Source: Nocardioides aquaticus
GTDB lineage: Bacteria > Actinomycetota > Actinomycetes > Propionibacteriales > Nocardioidaceae
DNA length: 64,000 bases
Reading direction: 5' to 3'
Assembly (NCBI RefSeq): GCF_018459925.1
Contig: NZ_CP075371.1
Location: forward strand, 4,092,001 to 4,156,000
In this document: piece after piece, positions 8,334 through 17,193 of the stretch
Position numbering within the stretch: position 1 is the first letter of the stretch
How the letters are laid out: each line of letters begins with the position of its first letter
Position numbers and translations under genes: made by a program
The notes under the pieces: model-generated
Seen by the model: the letters and a program-made list of their open reading frames with translations, nothing else
What the model was told of the DNA's origin: nothing
Databases searched by the model: none

Positions 8334-9543
8334 AGAGACCGGCCGCCTCCAGCTGGGCCTCGCGCTCGGGGTCGGCCTGCGGCGGCGCCGAGGCGCCGCC
8401 CGACGGACCCGCCGACGTCCCGTCCGAGGGGCTCGCGGACTCGTCGCTCGAGGTGCCGGGCACGCTGTCGGCGCTGATCACGGTCTCGCCCTCGAGGCGG
8501 CGCGAGAGCGGCTCGTCGGCCGCGATCGCGTCCCAGACGTCGGCGGCCTCGGGGGTCCACACGACGCGGCCCTCGAAACCGGGGCGGGTGTCGTACTCGA
8601 ACGGCACGGTGCTGAACCGGATGTTGGAGAGCCCGATGCCGCTGAAGCCCAGCCCGATCCGGCCGATCTTGAGCACGTTGGACAGACCCGGGTCGACGGT
8701 CAGGGACTCGGTCGCGGCGTCGAGGAAGCCGACCAGCTGGTCGGGACGGGCCAGCATGCCGCCGGAGACGACCTTGTTGGCCATCGCGGCGATGAAGGCC
8801 TGCTGGCGCTTGATCCGGCCGATGTCGGAGCCGTCGCCGAGGGTGTAGCGGGCCCGGACGTAGTTCAACGCCTCGTAGCCGGAGATCTCCCGGGTCCCGG
8901 CCGGGATGTTGATCCCGTGGGCCGGGTCCTCGATGTCCTCGGGGATGCAGACCTCGACACCGCCGATGGCGTCGACCATGTCGCGGAAGCCGTTGAAGTC
9001 GACGACCACGAAGTGGTCCACGAACACGCCGCTGAGCTGCTCGAACTGCTGCACGGTGCACAGCGGGCCACCGACGGTGAAGGCCTCGTTCCACATCACG
9101 TCGGTCTCGGCCGGGATCGCGTCGCCGTCGTCGGTGGTGCACGACGGCCGGTCGACGATGGAGTCGCGCGGGATGCTGATGCCGTAGGCGTTCTCGCGGT
9201 CGGCCGAGAGGTGGAACAGCAGCGTGGTGTCGGAGCCGCCCGCACCGGACTCGTTGTCGATCGCGTTGCCCTCGCCCGCACGGGTGTCGGAACCCATCAC
9301 CAGGATGTTCAGCGGCTCCTGCGGCACCTCGTCGACCGCCTTCTCGGGGCGGTCGGTGAGCTGGCTGCCGGGGTCGAGCACCGTGAGGTTGTCGTTGAGG
9401 TGGCGGTAGAGGAAGACCACGCCGAGCCCGGTCACCATGGCCACGACCACCAAGGAGGAGATGAGCACCTTCGCGACCGTGTGGCGCCGACTGGTGCGGG
9501 CCCGGCGACGCCCGTGCGTCGACTCGGGCGTGGGCTCGGTCAT
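8326..9543 (-). CDS. LytR-CpsA-Psr (LCP) family cell-wall glycopolymer ligase
   Basis: 405 residues. LCP enzymes move undecaprenyl-linked glycopolymers onto peptidoglycan (arabinogalactan or teichoic-acid-like polymers) on the outer membrane face. Seen: a short basic cytoplasmic tail, one transmembrane helix about 24-44 (VLISSLVVVAMVTGLGVVF), then the LCP domain with LNILVMGSDTRAGEGNAID near 100, SDTTLLFHLSADRENAYGISIPRDS near 128 (the Asp and Arg residues that bind the pyrophosphate), a DFNGFRDMVDAIGGVEVCIPE block, and YVRARYTLGDGSDIGRIKRQQ. The C-terminus is a Ser/Pro-rich tail. The downstream micro-protein overlaps its stop. Confidence 0.95.
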   Translation of the reverse strand: MTEPTPESTHGRRRARTSRRHTVAKVLISSLVVVAMVTGLGVVFLYRHLNDNLTVLDPGSQLTDRPEKAVDEVPQEPLNILVMGSDTRAGEGNAIDNESGAGGSDTTLLFHLSADRENAYGISIPRDSIVDRPSCTTDDGDAIPAETDVMWNEAFTVGGPLCTVQQFEQLSGVFVDHFVVVDFNGFRDMVDAIGGVEVCIPEDIEDPAHGINIPAGTREISGYEALNYVRARYTLGDGSDIGRIKRQQAFIAAMANKVVSGGMLARPDQLVGFLDAATESLTVDPGLSNVLKIGRIGLGFSGIGLSNIRFSTVPFEYDTRPGFEGRVVWTPEAADVWDAIAADEPLSRRLEGETVISADSVPGTSSDESASPSDGTSAGPSGGASAPPQADPEREAQLEAAGLCA

Positions 9544-9614
9544 GTGGGGACGTCCTCGGGGCTCGGTCAGGAGGCCTCAGTGTTGCCGACGCCCGCCCCG
9601 GTTCCAAATGTCCG

Positions 9615-9639
9615 GCCCCGGGGGCGAGGCCCCCGGGGC
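9615..9639 (-). terminator. 11-bp perfect GC hairpin after the secreted EEP gene
   Basis: GCCCCGGGGGC (9615-9625) and GCCCCCGGGGC (9629-9639) pair perfectly around a 3-nt GAG loop. It lies 26 bp beyond the stop of the minus-strand gene ending at 9665 and upstream of the LCP start at 9543. There is no T-run, as is usual for intrinsic-type terminators in high-GC actinobacteria. Confidence 0.6.
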
Positions 9640-9664
9640 GCGGCGGGCTGCTCGCCCGCGGTGC

Positions 9665-10606
9665 TCACCAGGTGACGGTGGCGACCGGGACCGTGTGGTC
9701 GGTGATCGCGTTGATGCGGCGGCTGTTCGCGTAGCGGAAGCTGGAGAACGACAGCCGCTTGCCACCAAAGATCCAGTCGATGCGCGCCCCGCCCGGGGGG
9801 CGGCACGAGCCGCGACGCCAGGAGCCGCCGGAGGCCGACAGCAGCGCGGTCTTGGCCCGGACCTGGCAGAAGATCCGCTTGCGGTCGTTCATGTCGCCGC
9901 TGAGCAGCACCGGGTTGCCGGTGGCGGTGAGCCTCTTGACCTGCCGGATGGTCCGCTGCATGCCGATCTCCCGCTCACGGACGGCGGCCTTCGACGACCC
10001 GGACTGCAGGTGGACCGAGACCACCCAGACCTTCTTGCCGCTGGCCTTGTGGCGGAGCAGCACCATCGGCTGCTCGCGGCTGTTGCCGTAGTTGAAGGGG
10101 ATCACGAAGCGGCCGCTGCGCACCTTCGCCCAGACCTGCGGCTTCCACACGACCGACTGCGCGGTCTGGGTGTCGGTGGACTTCCGCCAGGACGGGAAGG
10201 AGGTGAAGCCGCCACGGCGGGTCACGATCCGCATCTGCTCACGCTCGGCCTCGCTCATCCCCAGCACGGAGGTGCCCTCGTTCTTGAGGAACTTCACCGC
10301 GAGCCGGGCCCGCTTCTTGCCGTCGGCGAAACCGCCCGGCCCGGTCGTGTGGTGCGAGCCGAGGATGTTGAAGGAGGCGGTCTTGAACCGGATCCGCGGC
10401 GCGGCCGCGGCAGCCGCAGGAGCAGCGGCGGCGACAGCGCTCGTGCGCGCCGTCGAGGCGGGCGCTGCTGCCGCCGTGGACCCGGGCCCGACGGCGACGG
10501 CCAGTGCCGGGAGGAGCGTGAGGAACGCGGCGTGCACGGCGACGTGGCGCAGCCTGGAGGTGCGGGGCGTGCTGGCGGGAGCGGTGGGGGGCATGTCGAG
10601 ATCCAT
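9665..10606 (-). CDS. Secreted endonuclease/exonuclease/phosphatase-fold protein
   Basis: 313 residues from the ATG at 10606; an in-frame ATG at 10594 is an alternative, and earlier ATGs would put extra charged residues before the signal. Signal peptide: HVAVHAAFLTLLPALAVAVGP, then a long Ala/Ser/Pro linker. The EEP domain shows the family marks in order: RFKTASFNILGSHH, MSEAEREQM, VWVVSVHLQSGS, PVLLSGDMNDR, GARIDWIFGG, and TDHTVPVATV at the very end, matching the metal and catalytic residues (Asn, Glu, His, Asp-Asn, Asp, His). Substrate could be DNA, RNA or a phosphodiester lipid. It is predicted extracellular. Confidence 0.88.
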   Translation of the reverse strand: MDLDMPPTAPASTPRTSRLRHVAVHAAFLTLLPALAVAVGPGSTAAAAPASTARTSAVAAAAPAAAAAAPRIRFKTASFNILGSHHTTGPGGFADGKKRARLAVKFLKNEGTSVLGMSEAEREQMRIVTRRGGFTSFPSWRKSTDTQTAQSVVWKPQVWAKVRSGRFVIPFNYGNSREQPMVLLRHKASGKKVWVVSVHLQSGSSKAAVREREIGMQRTIRQVKRLTATGNPVLLSGDMNDRKRIFCQVRAKTALLSASGGSWRRGSCRPPGGARIDWIFGGKRLSFSSFRYANSRRINAITDHTVPVATVTW

Positions 10607-10713
10607 CCTGAACCGGGGGGCGGGCCGGGCTAGACAATCACGGGACGTCCGCGGCTGGCGAGACGGTCCCACCGCGGGTGGGGGCGCGGTGGGGTCGTAG
10701 CGGCGCTCCTGGG

Positions 10714-11355
10714 TCAGGAGACGAGCAGGGTCTCCATGGCCTCGATCTCACCGGCCTGCGAGTCCGCGATCTCCTCGGCGAGGTCGATGGCGGGCTGGTA
10801 CCGGCCCTGCTGAAGCTCGGCCTGGGCCATGTCGATGGCGCCCGAGTGGTGCTCGATCATCAGCTCGAGCCACCTGTCCTGGAACGCGGAGTCGGGGGCG
10901 TCCTCGAGGGCGGTCATGTCGGCTGCGGACATCATCCCGGGCATGTCCATGGCCCCGGCGTCCATGCCGTCCGTCGCCTCCCCGGCCTCGCCGTCCCCGT
11001 GGTCGGCGTTGGCGTGGTCGCGCACGGTGCTGGGGACCTCCTCGTCCCAGTCGATGAGCCAGTCGGTGAAGGTCTCGATCTCCGGGGCCTGGGCTGCGCG
11101 GATGTCGTCCGCCAGCTGCCGGACCTCGGGGTCGAGCTCGCGCTCCATGGTGAGGTCGACCATGGTGAGGGCCTGGGCGTGGTGCTGGAGCATCTCGGAG
11201 GCGAACGCGACGTCGGCGTCGTTGTGCTCGGTGGCGGACGCCTGGGCACTGGTCTCGCCTCCGGTGTCGCCGCCGCCGCAGGCAGCGGCGGTGAGGGCGA
11301 GGGTCAGGCCGAGGGCGGTCGCGCTGACGGCGCGGGTCGTGCGGTTGCTACGCAT
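10714..11355 (-). CDS. DUF305 lipoprotein (copper-associated)
   Basis: 213 residues. A lipoprotein signal with LTAAAC (lipid-modified Cys26), then DUF305 (PF03713), a ferritin-like four-helix family. Seen: two His-pair helices, EMLQHHAQALTMVDL near 54-68 and LMIEHHSGAIDMAQ near 165-178, and a Met/His-rich middle (MDAGAMDMPGMM, DHANADHGDG) that could bind copper. It lies next to DUF6153 and a CopA-type ATPase, all on the minus strand, which suggests a periplasmic or surface copper-buffering role. Gaps of 78 and 42 bp in this module allow one transcript or separate promoters. The start has a good AGGAGA. Confidence 0.93.
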   Translation of the reverse strand: MRSNRTTRAVSATALGLTLALTAAACGGGDTGGETSAQASATEHNDADVAFASEMLQHHAQALTMVDLTMERELDPEVRQLADDIRAAQAPEIETFTDWLIDWDEEVPSTVRDHANADHGDGEAGEATDGMDAGAMDMPGMMSAADMTALEDAPDSAFQDRWLELMIEHHSGAIDMAQAELQQGRYQPAIDLAEEIADSQAGEIEAMETLLVS

Positions 11356-11433
11356 GGCGGTTCTCCTGGGGGTGGGTGCTGGTCGGTCGGCTGCGTGCCG
11401 CGCGCCGCGTCGCGGGGGCGGCGGGGCTGCCGA

Positions 11434-11859
11434 TCAGCGCCTGATGACGGAGAACGCCCAGACCGGTGGTGGGCCGGTCCCGAGGCGGGGGGTGACCCCC
11501 GTGGTGGTCGTCGTGGTCGTGGCGGCGGGGAGGAGCGCCCAGAACCGCGGGGTGCGCCGCGTGCGGTGGGTGAGGAGCAGGAGTGCAGCAGCGGCGGTGG
11601 CGGCGAGCATGGCGGCACAGAGCATGACCATGCCGCCCGTGTCGTGCCCGCCGACGGCTGGGCTGTCCGCGGGGTCGGAGCTGGCGCCACCGGTGTCGTC
11701 GCCCATGGCGGCGTGCCCGCCGTGGTCGGCCCCGCCCATCACCCCGTGGGTGGACAGGGCGTGCATCCCGAGGATGCCGAGCACGATGGACACGACCACG
11801 GCGGCAAGCAGGCCGGGGACGGCCCCGCCTGTGCTGGTGGTCGGTCGCACGGCGCTCAC
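11434..11859 (-). CDS. DUF6153 membrane protein
   Basis: 141 residues, GTG start at 11859. Two hydrophobic segments: GLLAAVVVSIVLGILGMHAL (about 16-35) and MVMLCAAMLAATAAAALLLL (about 77-96), separated by a His/Met/Gly loop (HGVMGGADHGGHAAMG and GGHDTGGM). The C-terminus WAFSVIRR is the recurrent end of this actinobacterial family, often found beside DUF305 proteins and copper ATPases. Function is not established. The His/Met loop would face outside if the N-terminus is inside, which suits metal binding (inference). Confidence 0.82.
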   Translation of the reverse strand: MSAVRPTTSTGGAVPGLLAAVVVSIVLGILGMHALSTHGVMGGADHGGHAAMGDDTGGASSDPADSPAVGGHDTGGMVMLCAAMLAATAAAALLLLTHRTRRTPRFWALLPAATTTTTTTGVTPRLGTGPPPVWAFSVIRR

Positions 11860-11901
11860 CCCCCTGATCGTACGTTCGCTGGTTCCGGCTGCTCGGCGCG
11901 A

Positions 11902-14283
11902 TCAGTCGAGGCGGTGGGTGCGCAGGCGCAGCGCGTTGCTGATGACGCTCACCGAGGACAGGGCCATGGCGGCGGCGGCGATCATCGGCGAGAGCAGGAC
12001 CCCGAAGACCGGGTAGAGGACGCCGGCGGCGAGGGGGATCCCGGCGACGTTGTAGGCGAACGCGAAGACCAGGTTCTGGCGGATGTTCGACATCGTCGCC
12101 GCCGAGAGCTGGCGGGCGCGGACGATGCCGCCCAGGTCACCGTTGAGCAACGTGACCCCGGCGGACTCGATGGCGACGTCGGTGCCGGTGCCCATCGCGA
12201 GCCCGACATCGGCTGCGGCGAGCGCGGGGGCGTCGTTGACACCGTCACCGGCCATCGCCACCACGCGACCCTCGCCGCGCAGACGGTGGACGACCTCTGC
12301 CTTGCGGTCGGGCATGACCTCGGCCTCGACGCGGTCGATGCCCAGGGAGCGGGCGACGGCCTCGGCGGTGACCCGGTTGTCGCCGGTGAGCATCACGACC
12401 TCGATGCCCTCCGCGTTCAGGGCCCTGACGACGTCGGCGCTGGTCGCCTTGACGGGGTCGGCGATGGCGACGATGCCGGCCACAGCGGTGTCGACGCCGA
12501 TGAAGATGACCGTCGCCCCGTCACCACGGAGCCGGTCCGCCTCGACGAGCAGGCCGGTGGGGTCGAGGTCCCGGGCGCTCATGAAGTCGGCGCTCCCCAG
12601 GGCGACCGTGTGCCCGTCGGCCACGCCGACGACACCGCGTCCGACCGGTGCGTCGAAGTCGGTGACCTCACCGAGGGTGATGCCTCGGTCGTGGGCTGCG
12701 TCGACGATGGCTTGCCCCAGGGGGTGCTCGGAGGCCCGCTCGACCGTGCCAGCGAGCCGCAGGAGGTCGGCGTCCGCGAGAGGTGGTCCGCCTGCGGACC
12801 GGGCGGGGGTTGCCGCGACGATCCGGGTCACCGACGGCCTGCCCTCGGTGAGGGTGCCGGTCTTGTCGACCACGAGGGTGTCGACCTTCTCCATCCGTTC
12901 CAACGACTCGGCGTTCTTGATCAGCACACCCATCTGCGCGCCGCGTCCGACGCCGACCATGACCGAGATCGGCGTGGCCAGCCCGAGGGCACAGGGGCAG
13001 GCGATGATCAGGACCGCGACCGCGACGACGAGGGCGTGCGCCAGTCGCGGGTCGGGGCCCACCAGCGCCCACACGACGAACGCGAGCAGGGCGATGGCGA
13101 TCACGGCGGGCACGAAGACGGCGGCGACCCGGTCGGCCATCCGCTGGATGGGCGCGCGGGAACGTTGCGCGTCGGCGACCATCGCCACGATCCGGGCCAG
13201 CATGGTGTCGCGACCGACCTTCTCGGCGACCATGACCACGGCCCCGGTCTGGTTGACGGTGCCGCCGATGACCGGGTCCCCGGTGGTCTTGGTGACCGGC
13301 ATCGACTCCCCCGTCACCAGGGACTCGTCCACCGCCGAACGGCCCTCGTCGACCACGCCGTCCACGGGGACCTTCTCGCCGGGGCGGACCCGCAGCCGGT
13401 CCCCGATCTGGACCTCGTCGAGGCCCACCTCCTCCTCGGCGCCATCTGCTCCCACGCGTCGGGCTGTCGTCGGACTGAGGTCGAGCAGGGCCTTGATCGC
13501 CCCCGAGGTCTGCTCGCGGGCGCGGAGCTCGAGGACCTGGCCCAGCAGAACGAGGGTGGTGATCACCGCAGCGGCCTCGAAGTAGACCGCGACGACACCG
13601 TCCATCCGGAACGCCTCCGGGAACAGACCGGGCGCGAGGGTCGCGACGATGCTGAAGAGCCAGGCGACGCCGGTGCCCATCGCGATCAGCGTGAACATGT
13701 TCAGGTTCCGGGTCCGGACCGAGGCCCAGCCGCGGACGAAGAACGGCGCCCCGGCCCAGAGCACGACCGGCGTCGCCAGGACCAGCTGCGCCCAGACCGA
13801 GACCTGGGCGTCGACGAGGTCGCGCAGGGCCGGGACGAGGTCGCGGCCCATGCTGAGGATGACGACCGGGATCGACAGGGCCAGGCTCACCCAGAACCGG
13901 CGCGTCATGTCGACCAGCTCCGCGTTCGGGCCCGTCTCGGCGGTCACCAGGACCGGTTCCAGGGCCATCCCGCAGAGGGGGCACGAGCCGGCACCGTCCT
14001 GCCGGATCTCGGGGTGCATCGGGCACGTGTACTCCGCGACCTCGCCCCCCGGCCCGGGCCCTGCGGTGCCACCCGGGGACTGTCCCGGGGCGCGGTCGGG
14101 CCCGGAGTAGCGGTCTGGGTCGGCCTCGAACGTCGCGGCGCAGCCCGCCGAGCAGAAGAAGAACGACTCGCCGTCGTGCCGGACGGTGTGCCCGCTGGTG
14201 GTGGGGTCGACGTCCATCCCGCAGACCGGGTCCGTGGTGTTCGGTGACAGGTGCGCCTCGTGGTGGGCTGAATGGCTGGACAC
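11902..14283 (-). CDS. copA: Heavy-metal P1B-type ATPase, copper exporter CopA-like
   Basis: 793 residues. It pumps Cu(I), or a similar metal, out of the cytoplasm at ATP cost. The N-terminus lacks the classic GMTCxxC domain. Instead it has a YHS domain (about 17-59, PVCGMDVDP and [19 protein letters not shown]) and an HMBD (84-110, [21 protein letters not shown]). The ATPase core is complete: TGES in the actuator domain, the metal-site [11 protein letters not shown], the phosphorylated [18 protein letters not shown] in the nucleotide domain, and [12 protein letters not shown]. The start is GTG at 14283. A CsoR-like palindrome lies 11 bp upstream. No csoR gene is in the window. Confidence 0.93.
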   Translation of the reverse strand: MSSHSAHHEAHLSPNTTDPVCGMDVDPTTSGHTVRHDGESFFFCSAGCAATFEADPDRYSGPDRAPGQSPGGTAGPGPGGEVAEYTCPMHPEIRQDGAGSCPLCGMALEPVLVTAETGPNAELVDMTRRFWVSLALSIPVVILSMGRDLVPALRDLVDAQVSVWAQLVLATPVVLWAGAPFFVRGWASVRTRNLNMFTLIAMGTGVAWLFSIVATLAPGLFPEAFRMDGVVAVYFEAAAVITTLVLLGQVLELRAREQTSGAIKALLDLSPTTARRVGADGAEEEVGLDEVQIGDRLRVRPGEKVPVDGVVDEGRSAVDESLVTGESMPVTKTTGDPVIGGTVNQTGAVVMVAEKVGRDTMLARIVAMVADAQRSRAPIQRMADRVAAVFVPAVIAIALLAFVVWALVGPDPRLAHALVVAVAVLIIACPCALGLATPISVMVGVGRGAQMGVLIKNAESLERMEKVDTLVVDKTGTLTEGRPSVTRIVAATPARSAGGPPLADADLLRLAGTVERASEHPLGQAIVDAAHDRGITLGEVTDFDAPVGRGVVGVADGHTVALGSADFMSARDLDPTGLLVEADRLRGDGATVIFIGVDTAVAGIVAIADPVKATSADVVRALNAEGIEVVMLTGDNRVTAEAVARSLGIDRVEAEVMPDRKAEVVHRLRGEGRVVAMAGDGVNDAPALAAADVGLAMGTGTDVAIESAGVTLLNGDLGGIVRARQLSAATMSNIRQNLVFAFAYNVAGIPLAAGVLYPVFGVLLSPMIAAAAMALSSVSVISNALRLRTHRLD

Positions 14284-14293
14284 ATCTAAACAG

Positions 14294-14308
14294 TACCCCC
14301 CAGGGGTA
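14294..14308 (-). promoter_or_regulatory. CsoR-like operator before copA
   Basis: TACCCCCCAGGGGTA: 6-bp perfect arms around 3 bp. This is the form recognised by copper-sensing CsoR repressors in actinobacteria. On the copA strand it overlaps a possible -10 (TACTGT, 14290-14295). If that -10 is used, the transcript would begin at or next to the GTG at 14283, so the mRNA would be nearly leaderless. The operator assignment is by consensus; the promoter is inference. Confidence 0.7.
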
Positions 14309-14611
14309 TAGCGACAGGTAGCTGGCGGACACCGCCCGTCCAGCGAGTGGGGGTCGGGCCTGCCGGGACCGGCCCCTGGCGCACCGAGGCCGCAGCCCTG
14401 CCCCCGGCCACCACCTCGGACGGGGCCACCCGTGCCCCGCCGCACCCTGGGCAGCGGGCCACTCGTGCAACCCAGGCCAGATCAGGCTGGGCACGCCGCT
14501 CGCCGAAGGACCCGACGACGACGGGCCGGAGGCGCTTTCGACCGCCCGAACCCGGTCCTGACAAGATGGCGACCGCCAGCGCGAGTTCTCCACGGGAACG
14601 TGCGCAGGCCC
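14309..14611. other. 303-bp intergenic stretch with no gene recognised
   Basis: Between the copA operator and the tRNA. Short readable frames exist on both strands (for example 14286-14564 minus), but they show no domain, no coherent start context and Arg/Gly/Pro/Ala-only composition. I see no csoR, copZ or repeat here. Confidence 0.6.
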
Positions 14612-14687
14612 GCCCCAGTAGCTCAGCGGATAGAGCAGCCGCCTCCTAAGCGAAAGGTCGCAGGTTCGACTCCTGCCTGGGGCACCA
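14612..14687 (+). tRNA. tRNA-Arg, anticodon CCU
   Basis: 76 nt with encoded CCA (14685-14687). The acceptor stem GCCCCAG pairs with CTGGGGC, the D-arm GCTC pairs with GAGC, and the T-arm GCAGG pairs with CCTGC around TTCGACT. The anticodon loop CTCCTAA gives CCU, reading AGG. The anticodon stem is GCCGC against GCGAA, so only three of five positions pair. Positions 27:43 (G-A) and 28:42 (C-A) do not. Confidence 0.93.
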
Positions 14688-14728
14688 CCTGCCGGCTGCG
14701 TCCTGCCGGGCTCGTCCTGTTGGGCTCG

Positions 14729-15136
14729 TCAGGTGCCTGCCGCAGTCCCGAAGGTGTGGTGCACCGCCTCGACGTTGTTGCCGTCGAGGTCGCGCAGGAA
14801 GGTGCCGTAGTAGCCGGCGTGGTACTCAGGCCACAGGCGCGGGGCGTGCAGCACCTCGTGCCCCGCGGCCACCGCCGACGCGTGGACGGCGTCGACGGCG
14901 TCGACGGCGTCGCGGTCGGGCGCCGCGAAGGCGACGTGCGCCTCGTGGCGGGTGCCTACGGGTGCTGGGCTGAGCCAGAAGTGGGGGAAGCCGTCAGCTG
15001 CGGCGATCCCGACGACCGGGCCCTGGTCGGTGTCGAAGCGTGCAGCCTCGCGGAACCCCATCGGCGCGAAGACGGTGAGGTAGAAGTCGAGCGACGCGTC
15101 CACGTCGGCGGCCTGCAGACCGAGATGATCCAGCAC
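14729..15136 (-). CDS. VOC (glyoxalase/dioxygenase superfamily) protein
   Basis: 135 residues, one vicinal-oxygen-chelate domain. Seen: an opening LDHLGLQAADVDASLDFYLTVF strand-helix unit (His near residue 4), HEAHVAFAAPDRDAVDAV in the middle, and a closing AGYYGTFLRDLDGNNVEAVHH, which places His/Glu metal ligands in the usual positions. The GTG start at 15136 gives the standard family N-terminus. Substrate is not predictable. It is convergent with the tRNA, 41 bp away. A run of DAV repeats at residues about 78-86 reflects a short GACGGC tandem in the DNA. Confidence 0.88.
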   Translation of the reverse strand: MLDHLGLQAADVDASLDFYLTVFAPMGFREAARFDTDQGPVVGIAAADGFPHFWLSPAPVGTRHEAHVAFAAPDRDAVDAVDAVHASAVAAGHEVLHAPRLWPEYHAGYYGTFLRDLDGNNVEAVHHTFGTAAGT

Positions 15137-15220
15137 CGTCTCAGTGTGGCCGCTCGTTCGTGGCCGCGCCAGCCCTGCGGGCGCCGTCCTGACGGGGCGG
15201 CCGCGCCACCGCGCTCGGTG

Positions 15221-15691
15221 TCAGCGCACGTCGACGAACGCCACCACGTCACCGGTGTCGTGGTCCTCGACCTCGACCGTGCCCGGGGTGGTGAAGGTCA
15301 GCTCCTGGGCCGTCTCGCCGGCCTCGAACTCGACGTACTGCTCGGGCGTCGAGTGCACGTGCAGCTCGCCCGCGCGGTCCGACTCCACGCTGACGGTGAT
15401 CGAGTCGCCCACCCCGACCTCGAGCTCGGCCGCGTTGGGGCTGATGTCGTCGCCGGCGATCTCGACCGCCAGGTCGGCCTCCGGGACCGGCGCCGCCGAC
15501 GCGCTCCCCCGTCCCTCGCCCTTCCCCGCGCTGGGCGTCGGGGTGGGCGTCGGGGTGGCGGACGCGCTCGCCGACGTGCCGCCGGAGGAGGCGGGGTCGG
15601 CCGCGGACTCGTCCTGGCCCCCGCAGGCGGCGAGCGTGGTGAGGGCGGCGAGGCTCAGGGCGGCCAGGCCCAGGCGGGTGCGGTGCTGCAC
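15221..15691 (-). CDS. Lipoprotein with cupredoxin-like C-terminal domain
   Basis: 156 residues from the GTG at 15691, chosen because GAGAA sits 6 nt upstream and the signal peptide then starts properly (HRTRLGLAALSLAALTTLAAC, lipid Cys23). An ATG at 15745 would add a charged leader. After the signal comes a Ser/Thr/Pro linker with TPTPTPTPS, then about 85 residues of beta-rich sequence. That part includes VEIAGDDISPNAAELEVGVGDS, ELHVHSTPEQYVEFEAGE and GTVEVEDHDTGDVVAFVDV. Spacing resembles a cupredoxin fold, but no clear Cys ligand is present, so copper binding is doubtful. Function unknown. Confidence 0.75.
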   Translation of the reverse strand: MQHRTRLGLAALSLAALTTLAACGGQDESAADPASSGGTSASASATPTPTPTPSAGKGEGRGSASAAPVPEADLAVEIAGDDISPNAAELEVGVGDSITVSVESDRAGELHVHSTPEQYVEFEAGETAQELTFTTPGTVEVEDHDTGDVVAFVDVR

Positions 15692-15823
15692 GGCGTTCTC
15701 GATTCGGGGTCGGTTCCCCGGATCGCCCGGGCGGGTCGACCCCATCGTCCCGCCCCGCACAAGCAGGGACGGCACCGCCTCACCCGGCGTGGGGTGGCCC
15801 TGCGTCGGCATCCGGGGACCAGG

Positions 15824-15931
15824 ATGCGCCCCATGCCCCGATTCCCCGCCGAGGACGACCTCTCCGCCGTGGAGCTCGCCGACCCGGAGGACGGCGACGC
15901 GCGCGACACCCCGCCCGCTCCCGGCGCCTAG
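15824..15931 (+). CDS. Possible 35-residue acidic peptide
   Basis: ATG at 15824 (or 15833) to TAG at 15929-15931. The product reads MRPMPRFPAEDDLSAVEL, then ADPEDGDARDTPPAPGA. Its acidic, Ala/Asp/Glu/Pro composition looks more like a real coding end than the Arg/Gly/Pro of shadow frames, and an AGG stands just before the ATG. There is no supporting neighbour overlap. A hypothetical only. Confidence 0.35.
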   Translation: MRPMPRFPAEDDLSAVELADPEDGDARDTPPAPGA

Positions 15932-15950
15932 GACGCCGCGGCCGCGAGCG

Positions 15951-17141
15951 TCAGGTCACGACCTCGAAGGTGATCCCGGCGGCCTGCAGCCGCCCCGTCA
16001 GGTTGTGCCCCATCGCCTGGGCTGTCGTCACGCAGCCCGCGAGGGACGGGTTGTCGTCCAGGGCCAGGCAGAGCGCCGACTCCGCGAGCATCACGGCCGT
16101 CTCGCCGTACCCGGGGTCGCCGCCGCTGACCCGCGTGTGGATGGTGCGACCGTCGCCCTCGCCGACGAAGTCGACGGTGAACCACGACCGCTCGCGGCGG
16201 GCCTCGTCCGGCCCCTCGCCCTGCTTCATCCGACCAAGGAGCAGGTTGCGCACGGGCTTGACCTGGGCGCCGGCGACCAGCGCCATCAGCCCGGCGGCCC
16301 CACCGGCGGCGTAGCGCAGCGTCTTGGTGCCGACGTAGTGGCTGTAACGGAACCTCGGGCCGTACGCCTCGAGCGCCGCCCCGCTCCGCGCGACGACCTG
16401 CGGGTCGATCGTGGGCAGCGGCAGCAGCCAGTAGCCGAGCAGCGTGTCGCGGTGCGGCTTGCCGGCGACCGCGCGCGAGGAGCGGTCGGGGTCGCGCGGC
16501 TCGAGGCGGCGGCGGGCGGCGAGGGCGTCGCGGGCCTGCTTGGGGCGGGAGATCGCGTCCATCGCGGAGTGGAACGTGCCGCCGGAGGCCGTCCCCCCGG
16601 CGCGGACCACCCCGCGCACGCTGACCGGGCCTGCGGCCTTGAGCTGCTCGACGGTGTAGAGCACCCCGAGGTCGTGCGGCACCGAGTCGAAGCCGCAGGC
16701 GTGCACGATGCGTGCGCCCGAGGCCTCGGCGGTGCGGTGGTGGGCCAGGTACATCCGGTCGACGAACTCCGGTTCCCCGGTCAGGTCGACGTAGTCGGTG
16801 CCGGCCTCGGCGCAGGCGGCGACCAGCGGCTCGCCGTACTGCCGGTAGGGCCCGACGGTGGTAACGACCACCCGGGCCTGGCGGGCCAGGTCGGCCAGCG
16901 AAGCCGGGTCGCCGACGTCGGCGGGCAGCAGGTCGAGGTCGGCCAGCGCCGGGTCGATCCCCGCCAGCCGGGCGCGGACGGCCTCGAGCTTCTCGGGGTT
17001 GCGGCCGGCCAGGGCCCAGCGCAGTCCCGAGGGGCCGCTGCGGGCGAGGTACTCGGCGGTCAGCCCGCCGGTGAAGCCGGTCGCCCCGACGAGGACCAGG
17101 TCGTACGCGCGCGTGCCGGATGTCCCGGAGGTGTCAGCCAT
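15951..17141 (-). CDS. Saccharopine dehydrogenase-like / trans-acting enoyl reductase family protein
   Basis: 396 residues. An N-terminal Rossmann fold with YDLVLVGATGFTGGLTAEYL (about 13-32, NAD(P) loop) and GRNPEKLEAVRARL, then VVVTTVGPYRQYGEPLVAACAEAGTDYVDLTGE (about 98-130), the signature of the saccharopine dehydrogenase-like oxidoreductases. Mycobacterial members reduce polyketide or lipid double bonds in trans; most others are unassigned. A weakly hydrophobic patch (AAGGAAGLMALVAGAQV) lies near 310. The ATG at 17141 was chosen for its fit to the Rossmann start. It diverges from the propeller gene, with 52 bp between starts. Confidence 0.87.
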   Translation of the reverse strand: MADTSGTSGTRAYDLVLVGATGFTGGLTAEYLARSGPSGLRWALAGRNPEKLEAVRARLAGIDPALADLDLLPADVGDPASLADLARQARVVVTTVGPYRQYGEPLVAACAEAGTDYVDLTGEPEFVDRMYLAHHRTAEASGARIVHACGFDSVPHDLGVLYTVEQLKAAGPVSVRGVVRAGGTASGGTFHSAMDAISRPKQARDALAARRRLEPRDPDRSSRAVAGKPHRDTLLGYWLLPLPTIDPQVVARSGAALEAYGPRFRYSHYVGTKTLRYAAGGAAGLMALVAGAQVKPVRNLLLGRMKQGEGPDEARRERSWFTVDFVGEGDGRTIHTRVSGGDPGYGETAVMLAESALCLALDDNPSLAGCVTTAQAMGHNLTGRLQAAGITFEVVT

Positions 17142-17193
17142 GCCCGCATGGTGGCAGAGGGAACCGACGCCCGCCCAGCCCCGTCGGACCCGC

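Noticed and set aside
14286..14564. 92-codon minus-strand frame upstream of copA, considered as csoR or copZ
   Set aside because: No CsoR Cys-His-Cys helix or CxxC of CopZ; Arg/Gly/Pro/Ala composition of a shadow frame.
14612..14687. tRNA-Arg as an attachment site for a copper island
   Set aside because: The copper genes lie on the 5' side of the tRNA, there is no integrase and no repeat of the tRNA 3' end.
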